DNA of 11,096 nt from Chitinophaga pinensis (GTDB lineage Bacteria > Bacteroidota > Bacteroidia > Flavobacteriales_D > Crocinitomicaceae): positions 1 through 11,096 of the forward strand of contig CAMDGP010000050.1 in the NCBI GenBank assembly GCA_945897765.1, written 5' to 3'. The position numbers were made by a program, and so were the translations under genes. The notes beneath the pieces were generated by a model. It saw only the letters and a list, made by a program, of their open reading frames with translations. It was not told the DNA's origin and did no database searches. The first letter of the stretch is position 1. Each line of letters begins with the position of its first letter. Below are positions 1-6,143 of this stretch, piece by piece.

Positions 1-83
1 TGGATAGTCTTATCCTCTTTAATTGCCTCAATAGCTACCTTTGCCTTGAATGCTGACGTAAATTTTCTTCTCTCTTTTTTCAT
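1..83 (-). CDS. IS3-family transposase OrfA, N-terminal fragment (runs off the window)
   Basis: An ATG at 81-83 on the minus strand opens a frame of 27 codons that continues past the left edge. The product begins MKKERRKFTSAFKAKVAIEA, the typical opening of IS3-family OrfA proteins: a basic start followed by the first helix of the helix-turn-helix domain that binds the terminal inverted repeats. In this family OrfA is joined to the DDE catalytic protein OrfB by programmed frameshifting, but nothing beyond residue 27 is visible here. The family call rests on the characteristic RRKFT.xFKAKVAxEA pattern and the position at an element end. The subgroup cannot be told. Confidence 0.75.
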   Translation of the reverse strand, partial: MKKERRKFTSAFKAKVAIEAIKEDKTI

Positions 84-132
84 ATTCAACTGTTAAAATT
101 ACACTTTAATCAGCTGTCCAGAAATTGGGGAC
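1..132 (-). mobile_element. IS3-family insertion sequence, one end only
   Basis: The left edge of the window is the start of an insertion sequence read on the minus strand. It holds the first 27 codons of an IS3-type OrfA, preceded by about 48 nt of leader. The element appears to end in the GGGGAC stretch at 127-132, immediately before the point where homology to the downstream membrane-protein paralogues begins (about 133-139). The GGGGAC end and the inner TGTCCA are the candidate terminal repeat. The exact last base cannot be fixed without the other end of the element and its target duplication. The insertion truncated a host gene whose 3' end follows directly. Confidence 0.75.
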
Positions 133-264
133 TATTATAATCTTTACATAACTGAAATTATGGATTCACATCTATGGTTTATTCACAATATTGTTGAAGG
201 GTCAAGTAAATTATTTATAACCCTTTCTATTTGGAAATTTTCTAAAAAAATAATTAGTTCATAG
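133..264 (+). pseudogene. 3' remnant of a membrane-protein gene, truncated by the IS element
   Basis: This frame has no start codon and runs from the IS boundary to TAG at 262-264, giving 43 residues. It aligns with the C-termini of the two intact genes downstream: YITEIMDSHLWFIHN here against YISEIMVSNLWFIHN in the gene at 999-1613, followed by the shared E-x-x-SKL core and a W-K-F/L-x-K ending. It is therefore the tail of a third tandem paralogue whose first three quarters are missing. The break in homology falls where the IS-like sequence ends, so insertion is the simplest explanation. The 9-nt gap to the next start suggests that the three genes were once co-transcribed. Confidence 0.75.
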
Positions 265-273
265 CAGATGTAG

Positions 274-885
274 ATGTTTATATTTAATAGCTCTTTATTC
301 TTTCAAATAATAGCAAGTGCTATCCCCTTATCAATTTTAGCTTACAAAAGAACAACATTTAATCCCTATTTAACTTTAATTTTATTCATATCATTTGTTA
401 TAATAATACTTCAAACCATAACCCACTTTTTCGAAATAAACAATCATATACTGTTTAATTTTTACGTTCTCTGTTGCTTTTTACTATATTTCCTTTTTTT
501 TACTAAAAATCTAAAAAAGAACTTAATTTTAGTTGCTAGTATTCCATTTCCAATTTTTATTGGCTTTGTTTTATACGAGATATTCCACAATCAACTACTA
601 ATAATATCGTTTAGAATAACAAATATTTCCTTGATTTATTGGTCATTCTTGTGTTTCATTTCACTTTTGAAAGATGACAGCGCTATTTCAAATAAAACGA
701 CACTTCAAATAGTCAATACTTCCATTTTCGTATACAATAGTGGTTCCTTTATTTTGTATTTATCCATATTTAGTTTAATGTTAGATAAATATTGGTTTAT
801 CCATAACTTTTTCGAAGGAGGTTCGAAACTTTTGATTGCTTACGCCTTTTGGAAGTTGCCGAAATCGGATAATTTTGGTAAGTAA
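274..885 (+). CDS. Seven-helix membrane protein, paralogue A of a tandem sensor-like family
   Basis: The product is a 203-residue, very hydrophobic protein. I see about seven membrane segments, near residues 5-24, 31-50, 58-77, 82-100, 108-132, 145-168 and 172-193, and no soluble or catalytic domain. Motifs shared with the neighbouring paralogue are FNFY (61-64), an N-T/S-SIF-x-YN-x-x-SF block (148-159) and the C-terminal WFIHNFxE (174-181) plus KLLIAYAFWKLPK (185-197). The ATG at 274 is the only workable start, since an ATG at 268 is followed at once by a stop. It lies 9 nt after the truncated paralogue and 113 nt before the next copy. I do not recognise a named family. From the context next to a kinase lacking a sensor domain, I infer a membrane sensing subunit; a transporter or stray membrane protein cannot be excluded. 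Confidence 0.7.
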   Translation: MFIFNSSLFFQIIASAIPLSILAYKRTTFNPYLTLILFISFVIIILQTITHFFEINNHILFNFYVLCCFLLYFLFFTKNLKKNLILVASIPFPIFIGFVLYEIFHNQLLIISFRITNISLIYWSFLCFISLLKDDSAISNKTTLQIVNTSIFVYNSGSFILYLSIFSLMLDKYWFIHNFFEGGSKLLIAYAFWKLPKSDNFGK

Positions 886-998
886 ATTATTCAATTAATA
901 AAAGGTTTTAAAGAATCTGCTAAATTCATGAAAAGTGAAATGAAAACGGACAACTCTTATTTTTTACTTGTATCTTCAACAAGGTTTTATTTAATTTT

Positions 999-1613
999 TT
1001 GATTATCAATATCGACCAATATTCAATTTTATTTCAACTTGTGGCAGGATTTACACCACTAGTTTTTGTGTTTTCCAGAAAAAATAAAATTCTAAATTTC
1101 CTTATCATTCATCTTGGCATTTCATTTATTTGTTCGCTCTTAATCTTTATTACAAGAATTAATCATGTCTATAATTTACATATTTTCAATTTTTATATCC
1201 TTTCCTCCTCTTTGTTCTTGCCGATTTTTTACTTCAAACTAATTCAAAATCGTTTATTGAAATTCATATTAATTATTGTTTTCCTTGGTAATCTTAGTAT
1301 TGTTATTAATGAACTATTTCATTCTGAATACCTAGTAAATGCTGTTGTTAGTGAAAACATAACTGAAATTATTTTATGCTTGTTTTTTCTGTTAGATCTT
1401 CTACTATCAAATAAAAAACCGGAAAACCAACTATCATTATTATTGATTAATTCATCCATCTTTTTTTATAATTGCTTCAGTTTTTTATTTAACTTTTATA
1501 TTTCGGAAATTATGGTCTCAAATCTTTGGTTTATCCATAATTTTATCGAAGCTTCATCTAAATTAATAATAGCATACGCATTTTGGAAACTCCCGAAAAC
1601 ATCTCAATTCTAG
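999..1613 (+). CDS. Seven-helix membrane protein, paralogue B, overlapping the histidine kinase
   Basis: The product is a 204-residue integral membrane protein with about seven hydrophobic segments, clearly a paralogue of the gene at 274-885. FNFY at 63-66, NSSIFFYNCFSF at 151-162, WFIHNFIE at 177-184 and the C-terminal AYAFWKLPK are all conserved. No ATG lies in frame between the upstream stop (936-938) and the coding region. The chosen start is TTG at 999, which brings the N-terminus level with that of paralogue A. The 3' end overlaps the kinase frame by 31 nt, which suggests translational coupling and a joint function. The likely role, inferred only, is the membrane sensor partner of the kinase. 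The non-ATG start could also mean that the gene is poorly translated. Confidence 0.65.
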   Translation: MIINIDQYSILFQLVAGFTPLVFVFSRKNKILNFLIIHLGISFICSLLIFITRINHVYNLHIFNFYILSSSLFLPIFYFKLIQNRLLKFILIIVFLGNLSIVINELFHSEYLVNAVVSENITEIILCLFFLLDLLLSNKKPENQLSLLLINSSIFFYNCFSFLFNFYISEIMVSNLWFIHNFIEASSKLIIAYAFWKLPKTSQF

Positions 1614-2398
1614 AACTAATTATTGCCTTCTCAGGTTTTTTCGCTCTTTTATCAATAGCGATTGTCCTACTTTTTTTAACCTTCAAAAAACGCATCGAGC
1701 GCGAACAAGAAGCTATGCGCGAAGCTGAAATTAATTTTGAGCGTGAAATCAATGAGGCTTCAATGAAGGCGGAACAACAAGAACGTATGCAAATTGCAAT
1801 GGATTTACATGACGACATTGGCGCGATGATGACCGTATTGAAAATCAACACAAACAATGCTAAAACCCAAATTGAACAACCAGAACGATTATTGGCAGTA
1901 CTTGAAAATACCACTGAAATGATTGAACAGACTGCAGAGGCGGTAAGGAATATTTCAACACGAATTTCGCCACCATCATTGGTAAAACTAGGTTTAAATG
2001 TGACACTAGAAGATTTAGTGAAAACACTCAATGAAACAGGTGAAATTCAAATTTTTTATAACAGTAATATGGAAAAAACACGATTTAATATCGCTACAGA
2101 ACTCAATATTTACCGCATTTTGAAAGAAACTATCAACAACATTTTAAAGCACGGAAAAACCACCGAATTGAACGTTCATAGTATTCAATCATCTGATTTT
2201 TTGGAATTTGAATTTAGTTACCAAGGAACCGGCTTAACCAATAGCCAAGTAAATGAACTTCTCCACAGCTCAAAAAGAAATGGATTAAAAAGTATTCAGT
2301 CGCGCGTTAACAACCTCAAAGCCACAATTTCCTATACTTTTGAAGCTAATAATGCTGGAATCCAACTTAGAATTCCTATGAAGGTAATTGAGCATTGA
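1583..2398 (+). CDS. NarL-family (HisKA_3-type) sensor histidine kinase with no sensor domain
   Basis: The product is a 271-residue kinase. One membrane helix (about 10-34) is followed by a charged coiled-coil linker (35-70), then the dimerisation and phosphoacceptor motif MDLHDDIGAMM with His76. The ATP-binding domain has an N-box KETINNILKHG (Asn186, His190) and a G2 motif NGLKSIQSRV (233-242). Kinases of this class autophosphorylate on His and pass phosphate to a LuxR/NarL-type regulator. The G1 box reads Y-Q-G-T-G (213-217), so Tyr replaces the usual adenine-binding Asp. I recall related Bacteroidota kinases with His-Asn-Gly-x-Gly here, so this may be a subfamily trait. The start is TTG at 1583; starting at the next ATG would remove the membrane helix. 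No response regulator gene follows. Confidence 0.8.
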   Translation: METPENISILELIIAFSGFFALLSIAIVLLFLTFKKRIEREQEAMREAEINFEREINEASMKAEQQERMQIAMDLHDDIGAMMTVLKINTNNAKTQIEQPERLLAVLENTTEMIEQTAEAVRNISTRISPPSLVKLGLNVTLEDLVKTLNETGEIQIFYNSNMEKTRFNIATELNIYRILKETINNILKHGKTTELNVHSIQSSDFLEFEFSYQGTGLTNSQVNELLHSSKRNGLKSIQSRVNNLKATISYTFEANNAGIQLRIPMKVIEH

Positions 2399-2471
2399 GC
2401 CTCAAACGTGTTTTAAGAACTCATTTAGGATTATTTTTATGCCAGTTAACAAGCAAAATCCTTTATACAAA

Positions 2472-2504
2472 AACAACATCGGTTTTATTTGTAAAATCGT
2501 TGTT
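2472..2504 (-). terminator. Candidate terminator after the hydrolase operon
   Basis: Read on the minus strand, an imperfect stem-loop pairs AACAACGATTTT with a matching arm. It has a six-base loop, one wobble pair and a three-base bulge, and ends in GTTGTT running into TTTGT. It lies about 60 bp beyond the stop of the minus-strand hydrolase and in the convergent gap between it and the kinase. The stem is A+T-rich and the U tract short, so this is a weak call. Confidence 0.35.
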
Positions 2505-2565
2505 CAACTGCAGTAAAAAATTAAATGTTCTTCATCTATGGCAATATGATTTGTTGGATGATAAA

Positions 2566-3528
2566 CTATCCAATAAAATCTCTCACAAAATACGATAATG
2601 CTTTTCCAACGACTTTTTGTTCGATTGGTGTTTTCGGTGCCGCTTCTGGAAAATGTATATAGGCTACTTTTGATTGCAGCGTTTTCAAGTTCAGACAAAC
2701 AGCTCTAATTTGATCAACAGAAAAACCGCTCGGCGATAGGGCAGAGCTTGGCATAAAAGCAATGGCATCCATATCTATTTCCACTGCGATTTTTTCAATT
2801 GGATTTAACTCATTTACTCTTTTTTGAAAATCAGTAAGCAAAGTACTTTTTCCGAGAAGGTAATCTTCATAATACGTATGAAAACAAGCATGCTTTTCTA
2901 AAAAGTCAAGTATAAATTGATTGTTGTAAGCTTCGTGTAAACCAAGAACGGAATAGCTTTTAATGGTTTTTTCCTCCAGCGCAATTGAGAAAGAATTTCC
3001 ACTGTGACGTGCATCTGTATTGCGACAATCAGCGTGCGGATCAATGTTTATGCAGTTTATATCATTTGTTTGTGCCGACCAACGCATTAATGGCAGGGCA
3101 TTGTTGTGTCCTCCACCAATGACAATTGGAATTTGATTTTGATTTAATTCTTGATTTAAGATTTCCAGCACAAACGCATCTAATTCTTCCACTTGCTTTC
3201 TTGCTTCGTCAATTGAAACAGGAGGATTTACATTTTTTATTGTACCTAAGACCGCAATTTCTTTTCCAGTAAAATTTTTGTGAATTTGGGTGTTTAGAAA
3301 ATTAGCCAAAAACGCTGACCAAGCATTTTCGCTTCCAGAAAAACCGTTATTCGCAATTGGTCCAGCGCTTTCCTCTATTCCTAAAAGGATGAACTTAGAA
3401 GCGGCAACTGAATTTTCGGGTACTATTTCACCAACTCGTGTTTCACCAGCTCGTTTCACACAAAAGTTTGAAGCTTGTGCTTGGCTGAATAGTTCAAACG
3501 AAAAGTTATTATTTTTACTTGTTTTCAT
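2566..3528 (-). CDS. Arginase/ureohydrolase family protein, probable formimidoylglutamase
   Basis: The product is a 320-residue binuclear-manganese hydrolase of the arginase/agmatinase/formimidoylglutamase family, which cleaves guanidino or formimino groups to release urea or formamide. All six metal ligands are visible: GGGHNN (His141), NIDPHADCR (Asp163, His165, Asp167) and EIDMDAIAF (Asp252, Asp254). The N-terminal G-I-E-E-S-x-G-P region and the F-P-E-A-A-P segment near 293-297 resemble the formimidoylglutamase (HutG-like) branch of Bacteroidota rather than true arginase, but the substrate is inferred. A longer frame begins at a TTG at 3549. I chose ATG at 3526-3528, which overlaps the upstream thioesterase by 14 nt and fits translational coupling. 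No other histidine-degradation gene is nearby. Length is normal for the family. Confidence 0.8.
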   Translation of the reverse strand: MKTSKNNNFSFELFSQAQASNFCVKRAGETRVGEIVPENSVAASKFILLGIEESAGPIANNGFSGSENAWSAFLANFLNTQIHKNFTGKEIAVLGTIKNVNPPVSIDEARKQVEELDAFVLEILNQELNQNQIPIVIGGGHNNALPLMRWSAQTNDINCINIDPHADCRNTDARHSGNSFSIALEEKTIKSYSVLGLHEAYNNQFILDFLEKHACFHTYYEDYLLGKSTLLTDFQKRVNELNPIEKIAVEIDMDAIAFMPSSALSPSGFSVDQIRAVCLNLKTLQSKVAYIHFPEAAPKTPIEQKVVGKALSYFVRDFIG

Positions 3529-3937
3529 TTTCAATTGTAAATAAATCAAGAAATTCTTTGGGTGCTGGAATTGGTTTCATAGTCGAAGCACTAACAAAAA
3601 CCAATGTTGTTTGAGCTGCTATGATTTTTTTATCTGCCTCATTAAATATTTCGTATTCAAAATAAATGCGTGTTCCTTCAACTTTTGTAATGAGTGTGTG
3701 AACAAATAATAAGTCATCATATTTTGCAGGAAGGAAATATTTGATAGAAAATTCCAAAACAGGCATCATTACACCATTTTCTTCCAAAGAACGATAGGAA
3801 ACTCCTCTTGAACGCATGGCTTCCACACGTCCGACTTCCAAAAAAGACGCATAATTTCCATAATAGCAATAACCCATTTTATCAGTTTCGCTGTAACGCA
3901 CTCGAATTGTGTGGATATGTTTAAAATTTATTTCCAT
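3515..3937 (-). CDS. Acyl-CoA thioesterase, 4HBT hotdog-fold (YbgC/FadM-like)
   Basis: The product is a 140-residue single hotdog-domain protein. The N-terminal signature RVRYSETDKMGYCYYGNYAS (12-31), followed by FLEVGR, is typical of the YbgC/FadM thioesterase family. Asp19 is the expected catalytic acid, and the long central helix follows it. The position of the partly conserved His of YbgC is occupied by Tyr, as I recall in many Bacteroidota members. These enzymes hydrolyse acyl-CoA thioesters; the chain length used is not predictable from sequence. The gene is first in a minus-strand operon with the arginase-family hydrolase (14-nt overlap) and is divergent from dnaA. The ATG at 3935-3937 gives the standard family N-terminus. 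Confidence 0.85.
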   Translation of the reverse strand: MEINFKHIHTIRVRYSETDKMGYCYYGNYASFLEVGRVEAMRSRGVSYRSLEENGVMMPVLEFSIKYFLPAKYDDLLFVHTLITKVEGTRIYFEYEIFNEADKKIIAAQTTLVFVSASTMKPIPAPKEFLDLFTIENENK

Positions 3938-4004
3938 TAAAAATGAACTTAATTTTTTTTCAAAGAAAGTTAAAAATTACGGAAAAACCCTGAGTTATTT
4001 TCTA

Positions 4005-4012
4005 TATATTTG
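4005..4012 (+). promoter_or_regulatory. Candidate Bacteroidota -7 element upstream of dnaA
   Basis: TATATTTG matches the Bacteroidota primary-sigma -7 consensus TAnnTTTG. It lies about 210 bp before the dnaA start in an A+T-rich gap of 284 bp. I see no good TTTG at the -33 distance, so the call is tentative. It would give a long dnaA leader. Confidence 0.3.
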
Positions 4013-4020
4013 ACAATCAA

Positions 4021-4137
4021 AAATGTTTGTAAAATCATTTTCTAGTTATTGCTAGAAAAAAATTAATAGTGTAAATTTTTTTTAAAAATCAAGTGCTATT
4101 TTGCTTTTTTTATAACTTTTTTATACAAACATTTGTA
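4021..4137. repeat. Inverted repeats in the thioesterase-dnaA intergenic region
   Basis: AAATGTTTGTA at 4021-4031 is repeated as its exact reverse complement TACAAACATTT at 4124-4134 (11 of 11 bases, about 92 bp apart). The right-hand copy is part of a short palindrome, TACAAA-CA-TTTGTA, at 4124-4137. Between them is a perfect 8-bp stem with a six-base loop (TTTTCTAG / CTAGAAAA, 4038-4059). These may be operator or structural elements controlling dnaA or the divergent thioesterase gene. Chance is possible in such A+T-rich DNA for the shorter ones. The rest of the gap (3938-4221) shows nothing else that I can name. Confidence 0.45.
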
Positions 4138-4221
4138 CTCTGAAAATTTCAACAACAAAAAGTTAATAAATAACTTATCATTTGTCATTTGGAGTGAAAC
4201 TTATTAAATAAACAATAAAAT

Positions 4222-5652
4222 ATGAGTAATAATCACGAAAGTGCGTGGGAATCGTGCCTAAAAGTAATCAAAGACAATATTTCTATTCAAGCTTTCAAAA
4301 CTTGGTTTATGCCGATTGTGCCAATCAAGTTAGAAAACAGTATTTTAACAATTCAAGTTCCTTCACACTTTTTCTATGAGTGGTTGGAAGAACATTACAT
4401 TACCTTATTAAGAAAAGTAGTAAAAAAGGAAATTGGTTCAGAAGGAAGTTTGGAGTACAGTATTGTTATGGAAAACAACAATTCTTCTGCAAGTCCTTAC
4501 ACGGTTAAGATTCCTACAAACAATACGAATTCATTGAAGAACGCTCCTGTTAATGTTCCAATTGACATGAATGAGAAGCAAATTAGAAATCCGTTTATTA
4601 TACCAGGATTGAAGAAGGTAAATATCGAATCGAATCTTCAACCAAAACATACGTTCGAAAACTTCATCGAAGGAGAATGTAACCGTTTGGCGCGCGCTTC
4701 AGGTTATGCTGTAGCTAACAAACCAGGTGGAACTGCCTTCAATCCATTGTTGTTATATGGAGGAGTTGGTTTAGGGAAAACACATTTAGCACAGGCAATT
4801 GGTATCGCTATTAAAGACATTCATCCAAGCAAAATTGTGCTTTACGTTCAAGCTGAGAAATTTACGCATCAATTCATCGATGCATTGAAAAATAATAGAA
4901 CAAATGATTTTGTACATTTTTACCAAATGGTAGATGTATTAATTATAGACGACGTTCAATTCTTTACAGGAAAAGAGAAAACACAAGACGTATTCTTCTC
5001 AATTTTCAATCATTTGCACCAAAATGGAAAACAGATTGTCTTGACTTCTGATAAACCACCAATCGAAATGCAAGGAATGGAGCAACGCTTACTTTCTCGT
5101 TTCAAATGGGGATTGTCAGCAGATTTAGCGGTTCCAGATTTAGAAACTAGAATCGCCATCTTAGAAAAGAAAATGTACGGCAGCGGAATAGAACTTCCAA
5201 AAGAAGTGGTTGAATACCTTGCTTACTCTATTAATACAAACGTTCGTGAGATCGAAGGTGCATTGAATACTTTATTAGCGCAAGCTTCTCTGAATAAAAA
5301 AGCCATTACGCTTGAGTTAGCGAAACAAATGGTGGACAAATTCGTGAAAAGTACTGCTCGTGAAGTTTCGATTGAATACATTCAAAAAATCGTTTGTGAT
5401 TACTTCGATTTACCAATTGAAATGTTGAAATCTAAAACACGTAAGCGTGAAGTAGTTCAAGCACGTCAAATTTCGATGTTCTTCTCTAAGAAAATGACAA
5501 AATCTTCTTTGGCAAATATCGGAGCACATTGTGGAGGAAAAGACCATGCAACGGTATTACATGCTTGTAGAACTGTTGTGAATCTTTCTGAAACGGACAA
5601 ACAATTCCGTCACTACTTGGAAGATTTAGAGAAAAAGTTGACGATTCAGTAA
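4222..5652 (+). CDS. dnaA: Chromosomal replication initiator protein DnaA
   Basis: The product is a 476-residue AAA+ ATPase that binds DnaA boxes, melts oriC and helps load the replicative helicase. Domain I (about 1-80) carries the usual W..C...I start and the TWF motif at 27-29. A variable linker covers about 84-140. Domain III (about 141-350) has Walker A GGVGLGKT (180-187), Walker B LIIDD (240-244), sensor 1 LTSD (274-277), the arginine-finger region LLSRFKWG (Arg293) and sensor 2 VREIEGAL (Arg342). Domain IV has the DNA-binding signature GGKDHATVLHA (438-448). Length is typical. It is the first gene of a tight block with the phosphatase and methyltransferase. The ATG follows an A-rich leader with no Shine-Dalgarno, as usual in Bacteroidota. 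Confidence 0.98.
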   Translation: MSNNHESAWESCLKVIKDNISIQAFKTWFMPIVPIKLENSILTIQVPSHFFYEWLEEHYITLLRKVVKKEIGSEGSLEYSIVMENNNSSASPYTVKIPTNNTNSLKNAPVNVPIDMNEKQIRNPFIIPGLKKVNIESNLQPKHTFENFIEGECNRLARASGYAVANKPGGTAFNPLLLYGGVGLGKTHLAQAIGIAIKDIHPSKIVLYVQAEKFTHQFIDALKNNRTNDFVHFYQMVDVLIIDDVQFFTGKEKTQDVFFSIFNHLHQNGKQIVLTSDKPPIEMQGMEQRLLSRFKWGLSADLAVPDLETRIAILEKKMYGSGIELPKEVVEYLAYSINTNVREIEGALNTLLAQASLNKKAITLELAKQMVDKFVKSTAREVSIEYIQKIVCDYFDLPIEMLKSKTRKREVVQARQISMFFSKKMTKSSLANIGAHCGGKDHATVLHACRTVVNLSETDKQFRHYLEDLEKKLTIQ

Positions 5653-5672
5653 TTCATTTCACAGAAAATTCC

Positions 5673-6143
5673 ATGCGAATTTTGATGGTTTGTTTGGGTA
5701 ATATTTGTCGTTCTCCAATGGCAGACGGTCACCTACGCAAAAAAGTGAAAGATTTAAACTTAGATGTAGTTGTTGATTCTGCAGGAACTACAAATTTTCA
5801 CAATGGCGTAGCACCTGACAAACGTATGATTGCAACTGGAGTTAAGTTCGGAACACCCATCGACGAACTAAGAGCAAGACAATTTAAAGTTGCTGATTTT
5901 GATAATTTCGATTTAATCTACTGCATGGATAGTTCCAACTTGACGAACGTTTTGTCGCTTGCAAGAAATGATGCCGACCGACAGAAAGTGTTGCTCATTT
6001 TGAATGAACTGGAACCCAACTCAAATACTGCTGTTCCTGATCCTTATTATGGTTCAATGAATGATTTTGAAGCAGTTTATCAGCTATTGGATAGAGCAAC
6101 TGATTGCATTATCGAAAAAATAAAAAATGGAAAAATTAGGTAA
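5673..6143 (+). CDS. Low-molecular-weight protein tyrosine phosphatase
   Basis: The product is a 156-residue cytoplasmic phosphatase of the LMW-PTP family. The catalytic P-loop CLGNICRS lies at the extreme N-terminus (nucleophile Cys7, phosphate-binding Arg13, with Ser14). The general-acid loop DPYYG has Asp123, and the DSAGTTNFHNG segment (35-45) is also characteristic. These enzymes dephosphorylate phosphotyrosine or, in some branches, phosphoarginine; which applies cannot be read from the sequence. No tyrosine kinase gene is nearby. The gene starts 20 nt after dnaA and overlaps the next gene by 17 nt, so it is probably co-transcribed with both. The context suggests a conserved housekeeping locus rather than an exopolysaccharide cluster. 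Confidence 0.93.
   Translation: MRILMVCLGNICRSPMADGHLRKKVKDLNLDVVVDSAGTTNFHNGVAPDKRMIATGVKFGTPIDELRARQFKVADFDNFDLIYCMDSSNLTNVLSLARNDADRQKVLLILNELEPNSNTAVPDPYYGSMNDFEAVYQLLDRATDCIIEKIKNGKIR

Noticed and set aside
928..1613. Programmed frameshift at the T6 run (995-1000) fusing the 24-codon upstream ORF to paralogue B
   Set aside because: The heptamer is not in the right phase for a canonical slippery site, and the N-terminus of paralogue A aligns with the TTG start without the extra residues.
1558..2031. 157-codon minus-strand frame opposite the kinase
   Set aside because: It is a serine-rich antisense shadow of the well-supported histidine kinase gene and shows no domain of its own.
2395..2598. 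67-codon plus-strand frame starting TTG right at the kinase stop, at the position where a response regulator would be expected
   Set aside because: The translation has no receiver or DNA-binding motif, no ATG start and overlaps the end of the minus-strand hydrolase; treated as non-coding.
3910..3918. TGTGGATAT, 8 of 9 match to the reverse complement of a DnaA box
   Set aside because: It is a single copy inside the thioesterase coding region with no companions; not enough to call an origin.
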